DNA of 64,000 nucleotides, taken from assembly GCA_950295325.1 (NCBI GenBank), contig OX485806.1, positions 35,340,001 to 35,404,000 on the forward strand, in the 5' to 3' direction. Origin of the DNA: Polytrichum commune. Its lineage: Eukaryota; Streptophyta; Polytrichopsida; Polytrichales; Polytrichaceae. The position numbers were made by a program, and so were the translations under genes. A model generated the notes under the pieces. It searched no databases, was not told the origin of the DNA, and saw only the letters and a list, made by a program, of their open reading frames with translations. This document shows, piece by piece, positions 62,357 to 64,000 of the stretch (position 1 is its first letter; every line of letters starts with the position of its first letter).

Positions 62357-63589
62357 GGGCGTTAGCTAGTCATGTGAGGGCCGACTAAAATAATGAATGA
62401 AGTGCACATGTAAGCTAATGCAATTACGATGGCCAGCCACATACAGGCGAGGCCAGCGGCCGGAAACCTCAAATAATTGACACAGGAAATCCCCATGCGA
62501 GTCAGAAATAAATTTATATCGGCCATCATGAAATGCGCAGAAAAGAGAACATCCGGCAGAAAGCAACGGGGTTGTTTTTTCCCAACGTGTGAGGTGTAAT
62601 TAGGGGCGGGGCCGGGGCAGGGGCCGCTGCTTTATGGGCAGGCCTGCGGGGAAAAGGTAATAATACGAAGAAGGCACAGCTGGAACCTTAGGGCTCAGGA
62701 GGCATGGCTCACACTGTACATTTCTAACTGCCGCTACACGTTGGCAAATACCGCCCTCTGTATGTATGTGCAAAAGGAAAGGACTTGGTGGTTTCCGGTG
62801 GAGACAAAGTGATGCGGCCACGTGTTGTTTGGATTCCTCTCTCTCTCTCTATTCGATATGATACGATACCAACACACATGCACTTAGTGCGACATGATTA
62901 GCATATCCACATCATGCCCGTAACCCATTCGCCTCTTCGTTTTCGGAGCTCATGTCAACTATCTTATCATTCTCACACTCAACATTCGTCTGTTCATTAA
63001 CCCTTTACTTCTTGCAGTGTATTGTGGTTTCATTACATCATTTTCAAATGTAAGCTTCTCTATATACAAATGTATACTTTATTGTATATAGAAAGAAAAG
63101 CCGTTGCTAATGATTCTAAGATCACATCAAATATGGTAGCCATATTCAAGACTTGTTTATAATCCATTTAGAATCACTAAACTTCAAGGAATCGTGGTGA
63201 ATATGTGCAATAAATTACAGTCCAAACTTTTGAGATTATGTTAAGAATAGATATACACTTTGAGGTAAGCAAAAGAGTCCATTCAAATTTAACAATTCCC
63301 AATCAAAAAAATATGAATTTACTCCATATAGTAGTGTATGAACAAAGGGTAAACTTAGTTCATTCTTGACTTTAAATTTCTTGTGTGAACAACCATCTTT
63401 TCATGTTGGAATGGGATCATCGCCATTGCCAAGAAAATTTCATGAGGAACACAATGATACTTAATGTGACCTTCCTAGCACCTTCCTTTTGGATGAATTT
63501 GTCTTCAAGCCATTCATAAGCCCCAAAATGGGCCTCTTAGGAAGTTAAGGGTTAAGGGGTCCTACAAATCTTCCCAATCTTGTTAGCTA
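62357..63589. other. Intergenic, no gene
   Basis: A GC-rich spot of GGGGCGGGGCCGGGGCAGGG type lies at 62602-62622 and a (CT)n tract at 62837-62850. The rest is AT-rich, without supported genes. Confidence 0.4.
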
Positions 63590-63775
63590 TTAAGCTTAGA
63601 ATGGTTAGCATATTTTAAGCACATAGTCCAATCTCTTTTAAACACATGCCTCTATTATGTATGTTCTTAGGTCCACACCCAACCACTACCACTACCACTA
63701 CCATAAATGTAGGTGTCCATATTATTGGTGTTGGAATTAGGCATGTCTACCTTAAGTTGATGTTGTTGGGACATA
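63590..63775. repeat. Dispersed repeat family B, partial copy
   Basis: Matches the second half of 19447-20105: AGCACATAGTCCAATCTC, TAGGTGTCCATATTAT and AGGCATGTCTACCTTAA, including the part at 20040-20100. A CCACTA triplet tract (63682-63702) is inserted. Confidence 0.45.
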
Positions 63776-63839
63776 CTCGTTTTGGTACAAATTTGAGGAA
63801 TTTCTCATTTGCATAAAGAAAAGGAGTACAAGTACACTC

Positions 63840-63960
63840 TAACCTCCCTAACATCATGCCTGTGGCAACCAAAGTACGCTTGATATTAAGAAGGTTTGTA
63901 GTGTTAACTTGGATGCATGATAATAGAGAACTAGTGTAGCATGTGACATTATGAAATGCC
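63840..63960. repeat. Dispersed repeat, inverted relative of 13040-13160
   Basis: See 12700-13170. The match is to the opposite strand and covers most of the 120 bases with frequent changes. Confidence 0.45.
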
Positions 63961-64000
63961 ACAAAGTCAACAATGGAAACAATGACAATGATGATAATGA

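Noticed and set aside
1-64000. CRISPR arrays, operons, bacterial or phage genes
   Set aside because: The introns, telomere-type motifs, plant families and plant retroelements show a nuclear plant genome. The tandem repeats are microsatellites without spacers.

Overview
This is nuclear DNA from a land plant. Four genes have introns and match plant protein families, plant telomere-type motifs (AAACCCTAA) lie near two of them, and the rest is AT-rich sequence full of decayed transposons. The species cannot be named from the sequence alone. A non-LTR element unlike ordinary plant L1 lines and the absence of a close flowering-plant look suggest, weakly, a non-flowering lineage such as a lycophyte, fern or bryophyte.

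Layout: all four recognisable genes lie on the minus strand in the left 29.3 kb. (1) 1-2146 holds the 5' part of a divergent plant PMT-type (DUF248, putative pectin-type) methyltransferase that runs off the left edge. (2) 7649-10889 is phosphopantothenate-cysteine ligase (CoaB/PPCS, coenzyme A synthesis) in nine exons, 324 residues. (3) 16340-18028 is an intronless 562-residue type II membrane protein of the plant O-fucosyltransferase-like family (the At4g12700/At2g04280 type). (4) 23869-29281 is a complete methionine aminopeptidase 1A (MAP1A) in 16 exons, 407 residues, with its N-terminal zinc finger and all five metal ligands. The genes are unrelated in pathway and form no cluster.

From about 29.6 kb to the right end I see no intact host gene. 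This part holds a decayed LINE-like endonuclease fragment with a 2A-like motif (about 30.3-33.3 kb), a deleted Ty1/copia element with both LTRs (49.3-52.3 kb), several short terminal-inverted-repeat elements (also at 13.9 and 22.1 kb in the gene half), at least three dispersed repeat families with 3-4 copies each, long G or C runs and a dense island of tetranucleotide microsatellites (45.5-46.6 kb). A 26-bp near-perfect inverted repeat with a 16-nt loop (42.96-43.03 kb) is the most miRNA-like structure seen.

Exon boundaries were placed by hand from GT/AG signals, reading-frame phase and remembered family conservation. No database search or transcript data was used.
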